The notes: generated from the letters alone by a model not told the origin. Shown: positions 53,190 to 61,903, counted from the first letter of the stretch. The stretch: DNA of 64,000 nucleotides from Arcicella sp034931005 (GCF_034931005.1 NZ_JAYGIN010000009.1:1-64000); one strand, 5' to 3'. Translations and numbers: made by a program.

Positions 53190-53786
53190 ATGAAAAAGAA
53201 CACATTTTTAATTATCTGCTTAATGCTATTGACAATTTTCAGTTGTAATAGCAAAACAGAAAAAAGCACTAATACTTCTGAAATAATAGAAGAAGTTAGT
53301 CAAGATGAATTTTACTTTACTTTTACCATTGATGGTAAAGAAATCAGCATCAAGCCAGATGATGTTTCAACGTCTTATAATACGGCATTACCCAAAGTAA
53401 CGTTCAAGATTTTGGCAGGAAATTATGGAGAAATTAGTGTGGTTTTGACCACTACTGCCGATATGACCAAGCCTTCTTCAACGCCTTCAGGTTCTACTAA
53501 TTATGACGAACAAATCACGCAGGGAAGTGTTTCATTGCAGAATTATCCTGAAAAAAATTATGTTTTCAATAGTTTTGACAAGGGTTCGGCTTCAACATCA
53601 GTACCCGTTCCAAATGCTTTTGTCATCACAAAAACCGAAAAAGTTTCAGATGGTAGAATCATCACAGGAACATTTAATGTGAAAGTTTTTGGAGGAGATA
53701 ACAAGAAAAATGACCCCAATATTAAAGATAGAATGGTGGTTGGAAAATTTAGGATAAAGCATACTTTCTCGGACACCAAATTTTAA
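53190..53786 (+). CDS. Lipoprotein of unknown function
   Basis: A 198-residue protein with lipoprotein leader ending TIFSC (Cys at about 19) and a Ser/Thr-rich linker, then a beta-rich domain (FYFTFTIDGKEISIKPDDVS, GRIITGTFNVKVFGGDN). It starts 5 bp after the fibre gene and is clearly co-transcribed. It may anchor or help the fibre (inference). No family is recognised. Confidence 0.8.
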   Translation: MKKNTFLIICLMLLTIFSCNSKTEKSTNTSEIIEEVSQDEFYFTFTIDGKEISIKPDDVSTSYNTALPKVTFKILAGNYGEISVVLTTTADMTKPSSTPSGSTNYDEQITQGSVSLQNYPEKNYVFNSFDKGSASTSVPVPNAFVITKTEKVSDGRIITGTFNVKVFGGDNKKNDPNIKDRMVVGKFRIKHTFSDTKF

Positions 53787-53791
53787 ATTTG

Positions 53792-54574
53792 TCAAATCAT
53801 ACCCATAGAAATCGCCACTTGTAAAAGTGCTGTAATATCTTTCATACCTGTACGGGCGAGCATATTTCGCCTGTGGGTATGCACAGTGGCTAAACTCAAA
53901 AAGAGCGTTTCTGCAATTTCGTTAGAATCTTGTCCTTCTTGAATTAATCTCAAAATATCCTTTTCACGGTCAGAAAGAATGTCTCCTTCATACGTTTTTT
54001 TGGTTGCAGAATCGTAATATTTAACTTTTGAAAAATTTTCTCCGTAAGTATATCTCATCCACCAAAACTCATCTTTCATTAAATGCGTAATGTTTTGAAT
54101 GGTATTGACCACATGAATCGGGTTACGATTTTTGTCTTCGTCTAAATGAGTAGTTTGGATAAAAGTACGAATGACTTTCCCCCTTTTAGTTCGCATTTTT
54201 GCCCCGACAAAAGCAATTCTTTGATTTACTTTATCTTCAAATGACGTTTCTTTCAAACATTTCAGATACCATCGCCCTGCCGTAATTGGAAAAAGGGCAT
54301 GGTCAAAAGTCATCATTTGGACATACACCAAAACCCCTAAAGTAGGATTATCTTCAGCAGTATATCCAAACATTTCTTTTACATTACTACTAATATAGAG
54401 TTTCTTGTAAGATTTCAGCCCTATGATAGCAATAACAGTATGGGAGTTTTTAGAGAGTAAATCCAACGATTCTTTGTTGTACAAACTTTCCTCTGACTGC
54501 TCAGAATTCTCTTTTGCAAACTCCGTCCAAACGGCTTTTGCTTGCGTAAGAAGATTATCAAATTGATTGCTCAT
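53792..54574 (-). CDS. PAS-like/LuxR transcriptional regulator
   Basis: A 260-residue regulator: an N-terminal PAS-like sensory domain (YKKLYISSNVKEMFGYTAED, about 56-160) and a C-terminal HTH_LuxR (LSDREKDILRLIQEG...TVHTHRRNMLARTGM). No receiver domain is present. It converges on the lipoprotein gene with 5 bp between stops. A 19-bp palindrome sits 115 bp upstream of its start. Confidence 0.88.
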   Translation of the reverse strand: MSNQFDNLLTQAKAVWTEFAKENSEQSEESLYNKESLDLLSKNSHTVIAIIGLKSYKKLYISSNVKEMFGYTAEDNPTLGVLVYVQMMTFDHALFPITAGRWYLKCLKETSFEDKVNQRIAFVGAKMRTKRGKVIRTFIQTTHLDEDKNRNPIHVVNTIQNITHLMKDEFWWMRYTYGENFSKVKYYDSATKKTYEGDILSDREKDILRLIQEGQDSNEIAETLFLSLATVHTHRRNMLARTGMKDITALLQVAISMGMI

Positions 54575-54688
54575 ACCTAATTGTAGAATAATAAATATTT
54601 ATAACTCAATGTCATTTTCGACCTACATACCAATTTTCCAAAATCCTGAATTTCAATACTTTATAAAACAATCAAGAAAAATATTCAA

Positions 54689-54707
54689 AATACCTAAATT
54701 AGGTATT
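54689..54707. promoter_or_regulatory. 19-bp palindrome, candidate operator
   Basis: AATACCTAA-A-TTAGGTATT is a perfect inverted repeat with a one-base centre, about 115 bp upstream of the LuxR-type regulator start. Its size fits a dimeric HTH protein site. Confidence 0.5.
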
Positions 54708-54836
54708 GCAATAAACTTGTCTGGATACGACCTTTGTTAAGGAAATATTTAACAATTGTTAATATTCTCACCAAGTTAACCATTTATTAGAAAATTTCGT
54801 ATTAAAATATAAAGCCGCTACTTTATTTTTAAGAAC

Positions 54837-54876
54837 AAAAGCCTTTCGTTGTTTATACACGAAAGGTTTTGTTTTT
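54837..54876 (+). terminator. Intrinsic terminator without an assigned gene
   Basis: AAAAGCCTTTCGT pairs with ACGAAAGGTTTT (one wobble) and is followed by GTTTTTT. No coding gene precedes it on the plus strand for over 1 kb, so it may end a non-coding transcript. Confidence 0.7.
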
Positions 54877-55171
54877 TATAAAATGTTCAAATTATCATTT
54901 CCCGATTAATAATAGCCTATTTCGAGACCTATTGCCCGATAATTAAGCCTTCTCCCCTACTTTTATTTCACCTTTTTATGATTAATCATTGTTGTTTCTT
55001 TGAAGTCAATTTACAGCAAAAATCACACCATAGTTTATCTTAAATTCTAAATCTAACTAATATACCTCAATACTCAATTCTATGTAATAATCAATTGCAA
55101 ATCAGCCTTCTGTGTAATAGAATTTACTGAAAATGTGTAAATTGCCCTTCCTTAATTTCATCAAAATTCTC

Positions 55172-56008
55172 ATGGACAAATTTATCCGAAACAACTTTTT
55201 AGCGATTTGTATCACTTTGGCAGTCATTTTTGCCTTTGCCAAGAAAGCAACAATTTTTCAACAAGATGCTCCCAAAACCATTCAACCCATTATTAAAAAT
55301 ACCAATCAAGAAATAGATGCTACGTTTAATAGTTATTGGAAAAAACAAGGTGTGGAAATGTCTCAGTTTGTGCTAAAACAAGACTCTGTAAAAATTGGAG
55401 AAGTTACGCTTTCTTTTACCTTACAAGATTTTGAGCAACACGAACCCAAAGAGCATATTCAGATGCTTTCGAGTGTGTTTAATCAGAAGAATATAGATTA
55501 TAAATATTCCGTGACGACTTCAACGCTTATGCCTTTAAACATTTTGCTTCGTCCTCATGCTTTGGAAGTTTCAAGTTCGGTACAGGCAATTCATGGAACG
55601 GAATTCATGAAACTAAAAATGGCTCCAAAATCTTACGCAGTAATCATTGATGGCAATTTAATCAAAAAAGAAGAACATTTAGCATTGAGCAAAACCCATA
55701 ATGAAGATGAAATTTGGGCAAAAATTAGACAAAATCCAGAAACGTTACCACAAGGAGAATTTGACATTATTCCAAGTTTGACTTATTGGAATACAGTCCA
55801 TAAAACACCAGAAGTTCAGTCAGCAAAGGCAGAACTAAAAAACTATGAGGGGAAAGAATTTATAGGTAAAAAACTGAAAACATACAGTCTCAATTGTCCA
55901 GATTTAAAGAGAAATTTAACTATCGTTTTTGAAGGAGATTTCCCTTTTCAAATTGTAGGTTGGCAGGAAGAAAATGAAGGAAAAGTGGTGATTGGGAGAA
56001 GTAAATAA
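55172..56008 (+). CDS. Membrane-anchored protein of the family often labelled septum formation inhibitor Maf
   Basis: From MDKFIRNNFLAICITLAV it has 278 residues, one N-terminal anchor (about 8-24) and a soluble extracytoplasmic domain. The segments FNSYWKKQGVEMSQFVLKQ, LPQGEFDIIP, LKRNLTIVFEGDFPFQIVGW resemble a Bacteroidota family that databases often label Maf, though it shares nothing visible with true Maf pyrophosphatases. Function is unknown. Confidence 0.7.
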   Translation: MDKFIRNNFLAICITLAVIFAFAKKATIFQQDAPKTIQPIIKNTNQEIDATFNSYWKKQGVEMSQFVLKQDSVKIGEVTLSFTLQDFEQHEPKEHIQMLSSVFNQKNIDYKYSVTTSTLMPLNILLRPHALEVSSSVQAIHGTEFMKLKMAPKSYAVIIDGNLIKKEEHLALSKTHNEDEIWAKIRQNPETLPQGEFDIIPSLTYWNTVHKTPEVQSAKAELKNYEGKEFIGKKLKTYSLNCPDLKRNLTIVFEGDFPFQIVGWQEENEGKVVIGRSK

Positions 56009-56124
56009 GTTTTGCCACGAAGGCACAAAGACACTAATTTTTTATAGAAGAAAATAGGTTTTACCACGAAGGCACGATAACTCAAAGAAAAAACTTCGAG
56101 TCTTTGTGTCTTCGTGGCAAAAAC
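56009..56124. repeat. CACGAAG-type heptamer inverted repeat, stop to stop
   Basis: Left arm GTTTTGCCACGAAGGCACAA, right arm its near reverse complement (GTTTTTGCCACGAAGACACA). The units gccacga, aggcaca, aagacac keep 7-base phase. It spans exactly from the stop codon of the plus-strand gene to the stop codon of sixA on the minus strand. Confidence 0.85.
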
Positions 56125-56627
56125 TATATCTTAATTCCCATTATTCCATCTGGAGAATCATAAAATATCATGTGACCTGTTTTCTTTGAAACCTCCGCCC
56201 ATGTCAAATTTTCAAAAGTCATTCCCACTACGCCACAAGTTGGCATTGAGCCAATTTCTTCATGGGTAAGGTATTCGGCAAAATAACTAATACTTGGATT
56301 ATGCCCCACAATCATCACAGAATCAACCTCTTCCGAAAGCCCATTCACAACATCTAAATAATGCTTCGGAGAACTTTCATAAAGGGCAGGTTCAACTCTA
56401 ACCACCTTATTATCAACCCCTAATTGCTCACAGAAAACCTGTGATGTCATTTGGGTACGCTCGGCGTTAGAAGTTACAATGAGGTCAATTCCTTGCATTT
56501 TCGACGCAAGATGTCTGCCCATTCTTGCCGCATCAATCATTCCGTTGGATACAAGCGGACGAACAAGGTCAGGACTAACCGATTGGGAAGCCTCTGCGTG
56601 GCGGACTAAATACAGTGTTTTTGTCAT
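56124..56627 (-). CDS. sixA: Phosphohistidine phosphatase SixA-like
   Basis: A 167-residue histidine phosphatase. The catalytic RHAEAS is at residues 9-14, the second His in VGHNPS near 107. SixA dephosphorylates His-phosphotransfer proteins or phosphotransferase components. It lies downstream of dnaG on the same strand with a 54-bp gap. Confidence 0.9.
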   Translation of the reverse strand: MTKTLYLVRHAEASQSVSPDLVRPLVSNGMIDAARMGRHLASKMQGIDLIVTSNAERTQMTSQVFCEQLGVDNKVVRVEPALYESSPKHYLDVVNGLSEEVDSVMIVGHNPSISYFAEYLTHEEIGSMPTCGVVGMTFENLTWAEVSKKTGHMIFYDSPDGIMGIKI

Positions 56628-56681
56628 TGGTATTATTTATAAATGATTAATGTTTATAGTGATTAGATATTTCTCGAAGGC

Positions 56682-58775
56682 TTACTTCACTACTGTCCCC
56701 AATTCTTTAGAAATTTGTTTTTCAATCTCTTTGGCTTCCATGAACATTTCTAATAAGCGAGTTTGTTCATTGATGTCTTTTGTTTGAGAAATCTGCTTCA
56801 TCAACCCTTTCATTTGCTGTTCGTTATAGGCTTTTTTCAAACGAAGAATATTCTGAAATGCTAAATCTGCCAATTTATCCTCTTCCGTTGGCACATGAAT
56901 ATCGTGTTTTACCCATGCTTCCGAGATGCTATAACGTTCTGTCGAAAGATTGATTGCTTCCATTTGGATATTGGCAAGTCTATGTCCAATAAAATGTTGA
57001 GCATTCAAGATATTTCCCTGCAAAAATTGTTCCCGAAATATCGTAAGGATTTCTTGATAAATGGGCGTTTCAAAATTCATTCCATCAATTTCTGATAAAA
57101 TATATTGCATTAACGTAACCCCTGGAGCCACACCTGGGTCAACCTCTTTCGTGCCGTGATTTATCAACAATCTAATACATTCCAACTCTTGAATTCCCAT
57201 GCCAGAAACCACCGTTCTTGGTGCTTCAGGTGATTCAATTACGGGTGTATTTACAGGCTGAGTAGGAACAAAATCAACTGGAAAACCCGAAAATTCTTCT
57301 TCTTCCGAAAAACTCATCATGCCGTCCAAATCAAATGAGGATGGCGGAGGCGTTGGTTTACTGACTGTTACGCCTTTTGGTAAATCATTCTGTAAACGTT
57401 GGCGATTTTGTTCTCTTTCTCGGTCTTTATCTTTCTGTTTTGCTCGTTCAATCGAAACTTTGTTACTTTCCGAAATCAGTAATTGTTCATCAATCTGCAT
57501 CAAATTGGCAGTTTTCTGAAAAAATACGGAACGTTTTATCGAATCAGGAATTTTGGAAATACTGCCCACCATATCCTTAATCAACTCAGCACGTTTGAAG
57601 GGGTCATTCCCTGCTTCTTTCAAGGAAAGCTCGGCTTTGAAGGTAATAAAATCGGAAGCATGGTCTTCAATATGCTTGACAAATGCGTCTGAACCAATTT
57701 TCTGAACATAACTATCAGGGTCTTCTCCTTCTGGAAAAACGACTAATTTTACATTCAGTCCTTCTTCCAAAATCATGTCCATTCCTCTTAAAGACGCTTT
57801 TATCCCCGCTGAGTCACCGTCGTACAAAACGGTAATATTTTGCGTAAAGCGACCAATCAAGCGAATTTGCTCCGTAGTCAACGACGTTCCCGACGATGCC
57901 ACCACGTTTTCAATACCTGCTTGATGCAAAGAAATTACGTCGGTATAACCTTCCACCAAATAACAAACGTCTTTGGTTCTGATAGCATTTTTGGCTTGAA
58001 AAATACCGTAAAGAACATTCGACTTATGATAAACTTCGGTTTCGGGCGAGTTGAGATATTTGGCTTGCGATTTATCTGCTTTCAGAATCCTTGCCCCAAA
58101 AGCAATCACTTTTCCCGCAACGTTATGAATCGGAAAAGTTACCCGATTTCTAAAACGGTCGAAGGATTTTTGAGCATTTGGATTGGTAGTTTGTTCATTT
58201 TCTTTCAAAATTGTTAAACCTGCTTTTGCCAAAATATCTAAGCTATACCCATTTTTGAGAGCTTCTTTCGTAAATGCGTCCCAACCTTCAAGGCTATAAC
58301 CCAATTCAAAAGTATTAATGGTTTTATCCGAAAAACCTCTTTCTTTAAAATACGGATAACCGATAGATTGTCCTTCTTCATGTTTGAAAAGATTATCTTG
58401 GAAGTAATTTTTGGCGTAATTTAAGACAATCAAAAGGCTTTCTCGTTCATTTTGAGCCAATTGTTGCTCGTCCGTCAAAACCGTTTCTTGAATTTCGATA
58501 CCGTATTTTTTGGCTAAATGTCGCAGAGCCTCACCGTATCCCAATCCTTCAATATCCATAATAAAACGGATAGAATCACCTGCTTTGCCACAGCCAAAAC
58601 ACTTATAAATACCCTTTGCGGGCGATACCGAAAACGATGGAGATTTCTCTCCGTGAAAAGGACAACACGCCCAAAGGTTCGCTCCTTTTTTCTTCAAAGA
58701 GACATAATCGCCAATCACATCGGCGATGTCAGCACTTTGTCGGATACGTTCTATGGTTTGTTCGTCTATTCGCAT
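56682..58775 (-). CDS. dnaG: DNA primase DnaG
   Basis: A full-length 697-residue primase: CHC2 zinc ribbon at about 38-65 (CPFH...CFGC), RNA polymerase core with RFRNRVTFPIHN near 208, Toprim with VEGYTDVI and LYDGDSAG near 275-320, and a C-terminal helical domain that contacts DnaB. It makes RNA primers on the lagging strand. A Pro/Ser/Glu-rich linker lies at about 455-520. Confidence 0.97.
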   Translation of the reverse strand: MRIDEQTIERIRQSADIADVIGDYVSLKKKGANLWACCPFHGEKSPSFSVSPAKGIYKCFGCGKAGDSIRFIMDIEGLGYGEALRHLAKKYGIEIQETVLTDEQQLAQNERESLLIVLNYAKNYFQDNLFKHEEGQSIGYPYFKERGFSDKTINTFELGYSLEGWDAFTKEALKNGYSLDILAKAGLTILKENEQTTNPNAQKSFDRFRNRVTFPIHNVAGKVIAFGARILKADKSQAKYLNSPETEVYHKSNVLYGIFQAKNAIRTKDVCYLVEGYTDVISLHQAGIENVVASSGTSLTTEQIRLIGRFTQNITVLYDGDSAGIKASLRGMDMILEEGLNVKLVVFPEGEDPDSYVQKIGSDAFVKHIEDHASDFITFKAELSLKEAGNDPFKRAELIKDMVGSISKIPDSIKRSVFFQKTANLMQIDEQLLISESNKVSIERAKQKDKDREREQNRQRLQNDLPKGVTVSKPTPPPSSFDLDGMMSFSEEEEFSGFPVDFVPTQPVNTPVIESPEAPRTVVSGMGIQELECIRLLINHGTKEVDPGVAPGVTLMQYILSEIDGMNFETPIYQEILTIFREQFLQGNILNAQHFIGHRLANIQMEAINLSTERYSISEAWVKHDIHVPTEEDKLADLAFQNILRLKKAYNEQQMKGLMKQISQTKDINEQTRLLEMFMEAKEIEKQISKELGTVVK

Positions 58776-58793
58776 GGGGTTTGATTATTTGTT

Positions 58794-58801
58794 CAAAATT
58801 A
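58794..58801 (-). promoter_or_regulatory. -7 box of dnaG
   Basis: TAATTTTG on the minus strand lies 18 bp upstream of the dnaG start codon. No -33 element is obvious. Confidence 0.45.
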
Positions 58802-58828
58802 CGTTTTTTTTGTGAAGATTTATTGTGT

Positions 58829-59053
58829 TTGCCACGAAGACACTAAGGCTCTAAGATTTATATTAGACTTTGCCACAAAGACACGAAGACACAAATTTTG
58901 CATTCTATTTTCAAAAACTTAGAGCCTTCGTGGCAGAATTTATTGGGGTTTAGCCACGAAGACACAAATATTTTCAAAAACTTTGAGCCTTCGTGCCTTT
59001 GTGGCTACAAATATTTTCAAAAACTTTGAGCCTTAGTGCCTTCGTGGCTACAA
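58829..59053. repeat. CACGAAG-type heptamer repeat array between divergent genes
   Basis: Several gccacga/agacact/aaggctc-type heptamers on the left (58830-58890) face reverse complements such as TTTGAGCCTTCGTG and GCCTTCGTGGC on the right. A TATTTTCAAAAACTTTGAGC unit is repeated directly at 58969 and 59011. It fills most of the 376-bp gap between dnaG and the CDF gene. Confidence 0.8.
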
Positions 59054-59115
59054 TTAGTTAAAACCTTCTCAACAAAAAACAACTCATTAAATATCCTTTT
59101 AGGAAAGAGTTAACG

Positions 59116-59123
59116 TAAATTTG
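59116..59123 (+). promoter_or_regulatory. -7 box TAAATTTG of the CDF gene
   Basis: An exact TAnnTTTG match lies 28 bp upstream of the transporter start codon. Confidence 0.45.
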
Positions 59124-59151
59124 TTTTTAGAAATTCACTTACCTTATCATT

Positions 59152-60078
59152 ATGTCAAAAGAAAAATCAAGCGACCACGGTACGGGTCACATCATTCAAA
59201 GTTTAATTGTTAATGTTTTAATCGCATCCTCAAAAGGTTTTGCGGCATTTATGACAGGTTCGGGTTCTATGCTTGCCGAAACAATTCACTCATTCGCCGA
59301 CTGTGCCAATCAAGGACTTTTATTAATGGGCGTAAAACAAGCCCAACGCCCAGCCGACCAAAAACACCCTTTAGGATATGGACGTTCAGTTTATTTTTGG
59401 TCTTTCATGGTGGCAATGTTGTTATTTTCTATCGGTGGAATGTTCTCAATTTATGAAGGTGTACATAAATTTAACAATCCAGAACCCGTAGAAAATATCG
59501 CTTGGGGCGTTGGTATTTTATTATTTTCATTGGCATTAGAAGGTTATGCAACGTATTCAAACGTTGTCGAATTGAATCAGCGAAGAGGTACAACGGGTTT
59601 TGTAAAATATATCAGAAGCACCAAAGACAGTGATTTAATTGTGATTTTTGGCGAAAACTCTGCGGCAGTTTTTGGCTTAATACTTGCCATTACGGCACTG
59701 CTTACTTCGTATTACACAGGCGATGGACGCTATGATGCTTTAGGTTCATTGGCGATTGGCTTTGTCTTGATTGCAGTGGCTATTTTCCTTTCAGTAGAAG
59801 TAAAATCTCTTTTAATTGGCGAAAGTGCTGATGATGAAATTAATAATTTAGTAGAAAATGAAACCCAACAAAGCCCTGAGATTTTAGAATTAATTAACTG
59901 TATCACCATTCAACAAGGGCCAGGAGAAGTTTTAATGTGTATCAAAATTAAATGCAAACCCGATTTGTCAGCTCTGCAAATTAGCAAAATGATTAATAAA
60001 TTGGAAAGCAATATTAGAAGTAAAGCCCCAGAAGTAAAATGGATTTATATCGAACCAGATTTACAAGAATGGAAGTAA
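59152..60078 (+). CDS. Cation diffusion facilitator family transporter
   Basis: A 308-residue CDF protein with about six membrane helices. The metal site includes HSFADCANQ (about 46-54) in helix 2 and a second acidic face in GENSAAVFG near 162. A cytosolic C-terminal domain follows (LVENETQQSPEILELINCITIQ...). It exports Zn, Mn or Fe by proton antiport. The first site reads H-x3-D, common in Zn/Mn members, but metal choice is unsure. The phosphatase-like gene follows. Confidence 0.88.
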   Translation: MSKEKSSDHGTGHIIQSLIVNVLIASSKGFAAFMTGSGSMLAETIHSFADCANQGLLLMGVKQAQRPADQKHPLGYGRSVYFWSFMVAMLLFSIGGMFSIYEGVHKFNNPEPVENIAWGVGILLFSLALEGYATYSNVVELNQRRGTTGFVKYIRSTKDSDLIVIFGENSAAVFGLILAITALLTSYYTGDGRYDALGSLAIGFVLIAVAIFLSVEVKSLLIGESADDEINNLVENETQQSPEILELINCITIQQGPGEVLMCIKIKCKPDLSALQISKMINKLESNIRSKAPEVKWIYIEPDLQEWK

Positions 60079-60081
60079 TTT

Positions 60082-60170
60082 TATTTAGTGATTTGTGAAT
60101 GAGTGATTGTGTGAATTGGCAAGTCCTTATCTTAAATCACTAATTCACTCAATCTCAATTCACAAAATTT
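60082..60170. repeat. Heptamer-phased inverted repeat array
   Basis: Left arm tttagtgatttgtgaatgag, right arm cactaattcactcaatctca in reverse complement and 7-base steps. It runs from 3 bp after the CDF stop to 4 bp before the next start codon, so it fills the whole gap. Confidence 0.75.
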
Positions 60171-60174
60171 AATC

Positions 60175-60657
60175 ATGAAAACACGAATATTTTGGATTGA
60201 AGAAAACCTCGGCATCATGTCCAGACCTTTGGGTGGCGACGACCTTCAAGAAGAAATTATTCATTGGAAAAAGTTAGGGATTAACACCATTGTAAGTTTT
60301 TTGACGGATGAAGAAAACGAAGAATTGGATTTAGAATATGAACGAATGGATTGCCGAAGAGAAGGCTTTGAATTCATCAAATTCCCGATTGAAGATGGTG
60401 ATATTCCAGACAGTTATTTAAAAACGAAAGAATTAGTCATTTCTCTGGCTGTAAAAATGAGAGAAAATCAAAAAATCTTACTTCATTCAAGGGGAGGAAT
60501 CGGACGAACTTCCATGATTGCAGCGAGTATTTTAGCCAAAAATGGATTACGAATAAAAGATGCTTTTGAATTCATCACGAAAATCAGAGGTATCAAAGTT
60601 CCTGATTCTGATGCTCAAAAAAACTGGGTAGAAGAGTTTGTTTTGAAAATAAAATAA
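60175..60657 (+). CDS. Dual-specificity phosphatase-like protein lacking the catalytic Cys
   Basis: A 160-residue protein-tyrosine-phosphatase fold. The P-loop reads LLHSRGGIGRTS: the catalytic Cys of HCxxGxxR is Ser105 (codon TCA), while Arg111 and the rest of the loop are intact. The candidate general acid is in EDGDIPDS near 80-87. With Cys replaced by Ser it should bind but not hydrolyse phosphotyrosine or similar ligands, unless Ser acts differently. It is likely co-transcribed with the CDF gene. Confidence 0.85.
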   Translation: MKTRIFWIEENLGIMSRPLGGDDLQEEIIHWKKLGINTIVSFLTDEENEELDLEYERMDCRREGFEFIKFPIEDGDIPDSYLKTKELVISLAVKMRENQKILLHSRGGIGRTSMIAASILAKNGLRIKDAFEFITKIRGIKVPDSDAQKNWVEEFVLKIK

Positions 60658-60659
60658 AA

Positions 60660-60706
60660 TAAAATTCCCCTTGATGTAATTTCAACTATCATCAGGGGGA
60701 ATTTAC
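60660..60706. terminator. Bidirectional terminator
   Basis: AAAATTCCCCCTTGATG-type left arm and CATCAGGGGGAATTT right arm with a 12-nt loop, flanked by A- and T-runs. It sits between convergent genes. Confidence 0.8.
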
Positions 60707-60752
60707 TTTTTAGAACCAGAAGAAATTATTTCTAACAACCTCCTATCTAAAT

Positions 60753-61169
60753 TTACACCAAAGTAGCAGTCAAAGTAATTTCGGTATTCAATAATTGAGA
60801 AATCGGGCAATTCGCTTTTGCATCTAAAGCCGCCGCTTGAAATTGCTCTTCCGTGATATTTGGAATTGAAGCCTGTAAATCTAAATGGATATTCGTGATT
60901 TTTCCATCTTCAAAAAGCACTTTTGCATTCGTGTCAATATTATCTGCCGTAAAACCAGCTTCATTCAAAACAAAGCTAAATTTCATTGAAAAACAACCTG
61001 CGTGAGCCGCTCCGATTAATTCTTCTGGATTTGTACCAACACCGTCAGCAAAACGAGTTTTAAATGATAATTGAGCTTTATCTAAAGTTGTGCTTTGTGT
61101 AGAAACAGTTCCTACGCCTTCCATTCCTGTTCCTTTCCAATTTGCCGATGCTTGTCTTGTAAATTTCAT
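60753..61169 (-). CDS. OsmC family peroxiredoxin-like protein
   Basis: A 138-residue OsmC/Ohr protein: catalytic Cys in AHAGCFSMKF (about 57) and second Cys in KANCPISQLL (about 124). OsmC reduces organic hydroperoxides with thiol help. The N-terminal MKFTRQASANWKGTGMEG is the OsmC-type start. Monocistronic. Confidence 0.9.
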   Translation of the reverse strand: MKFTRQASANWKGTGMEGVGTVSTQSTTLDKAQLSFKTRFADGVGTNPEELIGAAHAGCFSMKFSFVLNEAGFTADNIDTNAKVLFEDGKITNIHLDLQASIPNITEEQFQAAALDAKANCPISQLLNTEITLTATLV

Positions 61170-61300
61170 GTTCTTTGTGTTTTTGAGTTTTATTTTGTTT
61201 GATTATGATACAAATTTCGGCATCAAATATTACCAAAACTTTAACCCAAGTTAAAATCGTTTGAATTGATAAAAATAATTTAATATTTCTCTTAACCCTC

Positions 61301-61903
61301 CTAAGGATTAAAACTCCCCTTCCCTGATAACCTTTTCCTAATTCTACTCAAAGAAGGCCCTTGAATACCTAAATACGAAGAAATATGATATAAAGGAATA
61401 GCATTCATAATATCTGGATGTTGCGAAACTAAATCTATATATCGTTGTTCTGCCGTTTGAAAAAGTAAACTTTCAGTTCTATTCAAAGCAACATTTGAGG
61501 CTTGCTCGGCAATCAAACGTCCAAATCGTTCCCATTCGTGCGACTGCCGATAAAGTCCCAACAAATAGTCGATATGAATATAAATCACCTTTGAAGTTAC
61601 CATTGCTTGCGTATAAAAATGACAAGGCACTTGATTGATAAAACTGGCATACGAAACCACAATTTGATTATGAGTATAGAAAAAAACATTCTTTTCATCA
61701 CCTGATTTTTCATCTAAATAATATGTCCTAAAAACACCGTCCACCACAAAACCCAAGTATTTACACACTTGTTGAAAATCATTATAGAGTTCTCCTTTTT
61801 TGTATTCTCTAACTTGCCAATGTTGCTCCGACAAATCAAATGCGTCATCGCTCATTCCTGCAAATGATTTTAGGGAATTTCTTAGTAAATTTATTTCCGT
61901 CAT
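61301..61903 (-). CDS. Crp/Fnr family transcriptional regulator
   Basis: A 200-residue Crp-like protein: cNMP-binding jelly roll at about 20-125 (YKKGELYNDFQQVCKYLGFVVDGVFRTYY) and a C-terminal winged helix (IPLYHISSYLGIQGPSLSRIRKRLS). No Fnr-type iron-sulfur Cys cluster is visible. Its nearest neighbour upstream is divergent. Targets are unknown. Confidence 0.87.
   Translation of the reverse strand: MTEINLLRNSLKSFAGMSDDAFDLSEQHWQVREYKKGELYNDFQQVCKYLGFVVDGVFRTYYLDEKSGDEKNVFFYTHNQIVVSYASFINQVPCHFYTQAMVTSKVIYIHIDYLLGLYRQSHEWERFGRLIAEQASNVALNRTESLLFQTAEQRYIDLVSQHPDIMNAIPLYHISSYLGIQGPSLSRIRKRLSGKGSFNP

Larger units (their letters stand above)
54575..55171. other. 597-bp gap with palindromes and a terminator
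   Basis: It contains the perfect 19-bp palindrome at 54689, TTAACAATTGTTAA at 54749-54762, and a strong terminator at 54837. No ORF with coding character is present. The stretch 54728-54876 could be a small RNA gene on the plus strand. Confidence 0.5.

Noticed and set aside
55172..56008. True Maf nucleotide pyrophosphatase
   Set aside because: No Maf motifs. It is a membrane-anchored beta-rich protein, and the name in databases seems to be an inherited label.
58829..59053. CRISPR array or coding repeat protein
   Set aside because: Repeat unit is a degenerate heptamer with both orientations, and no long open frame crosses it.
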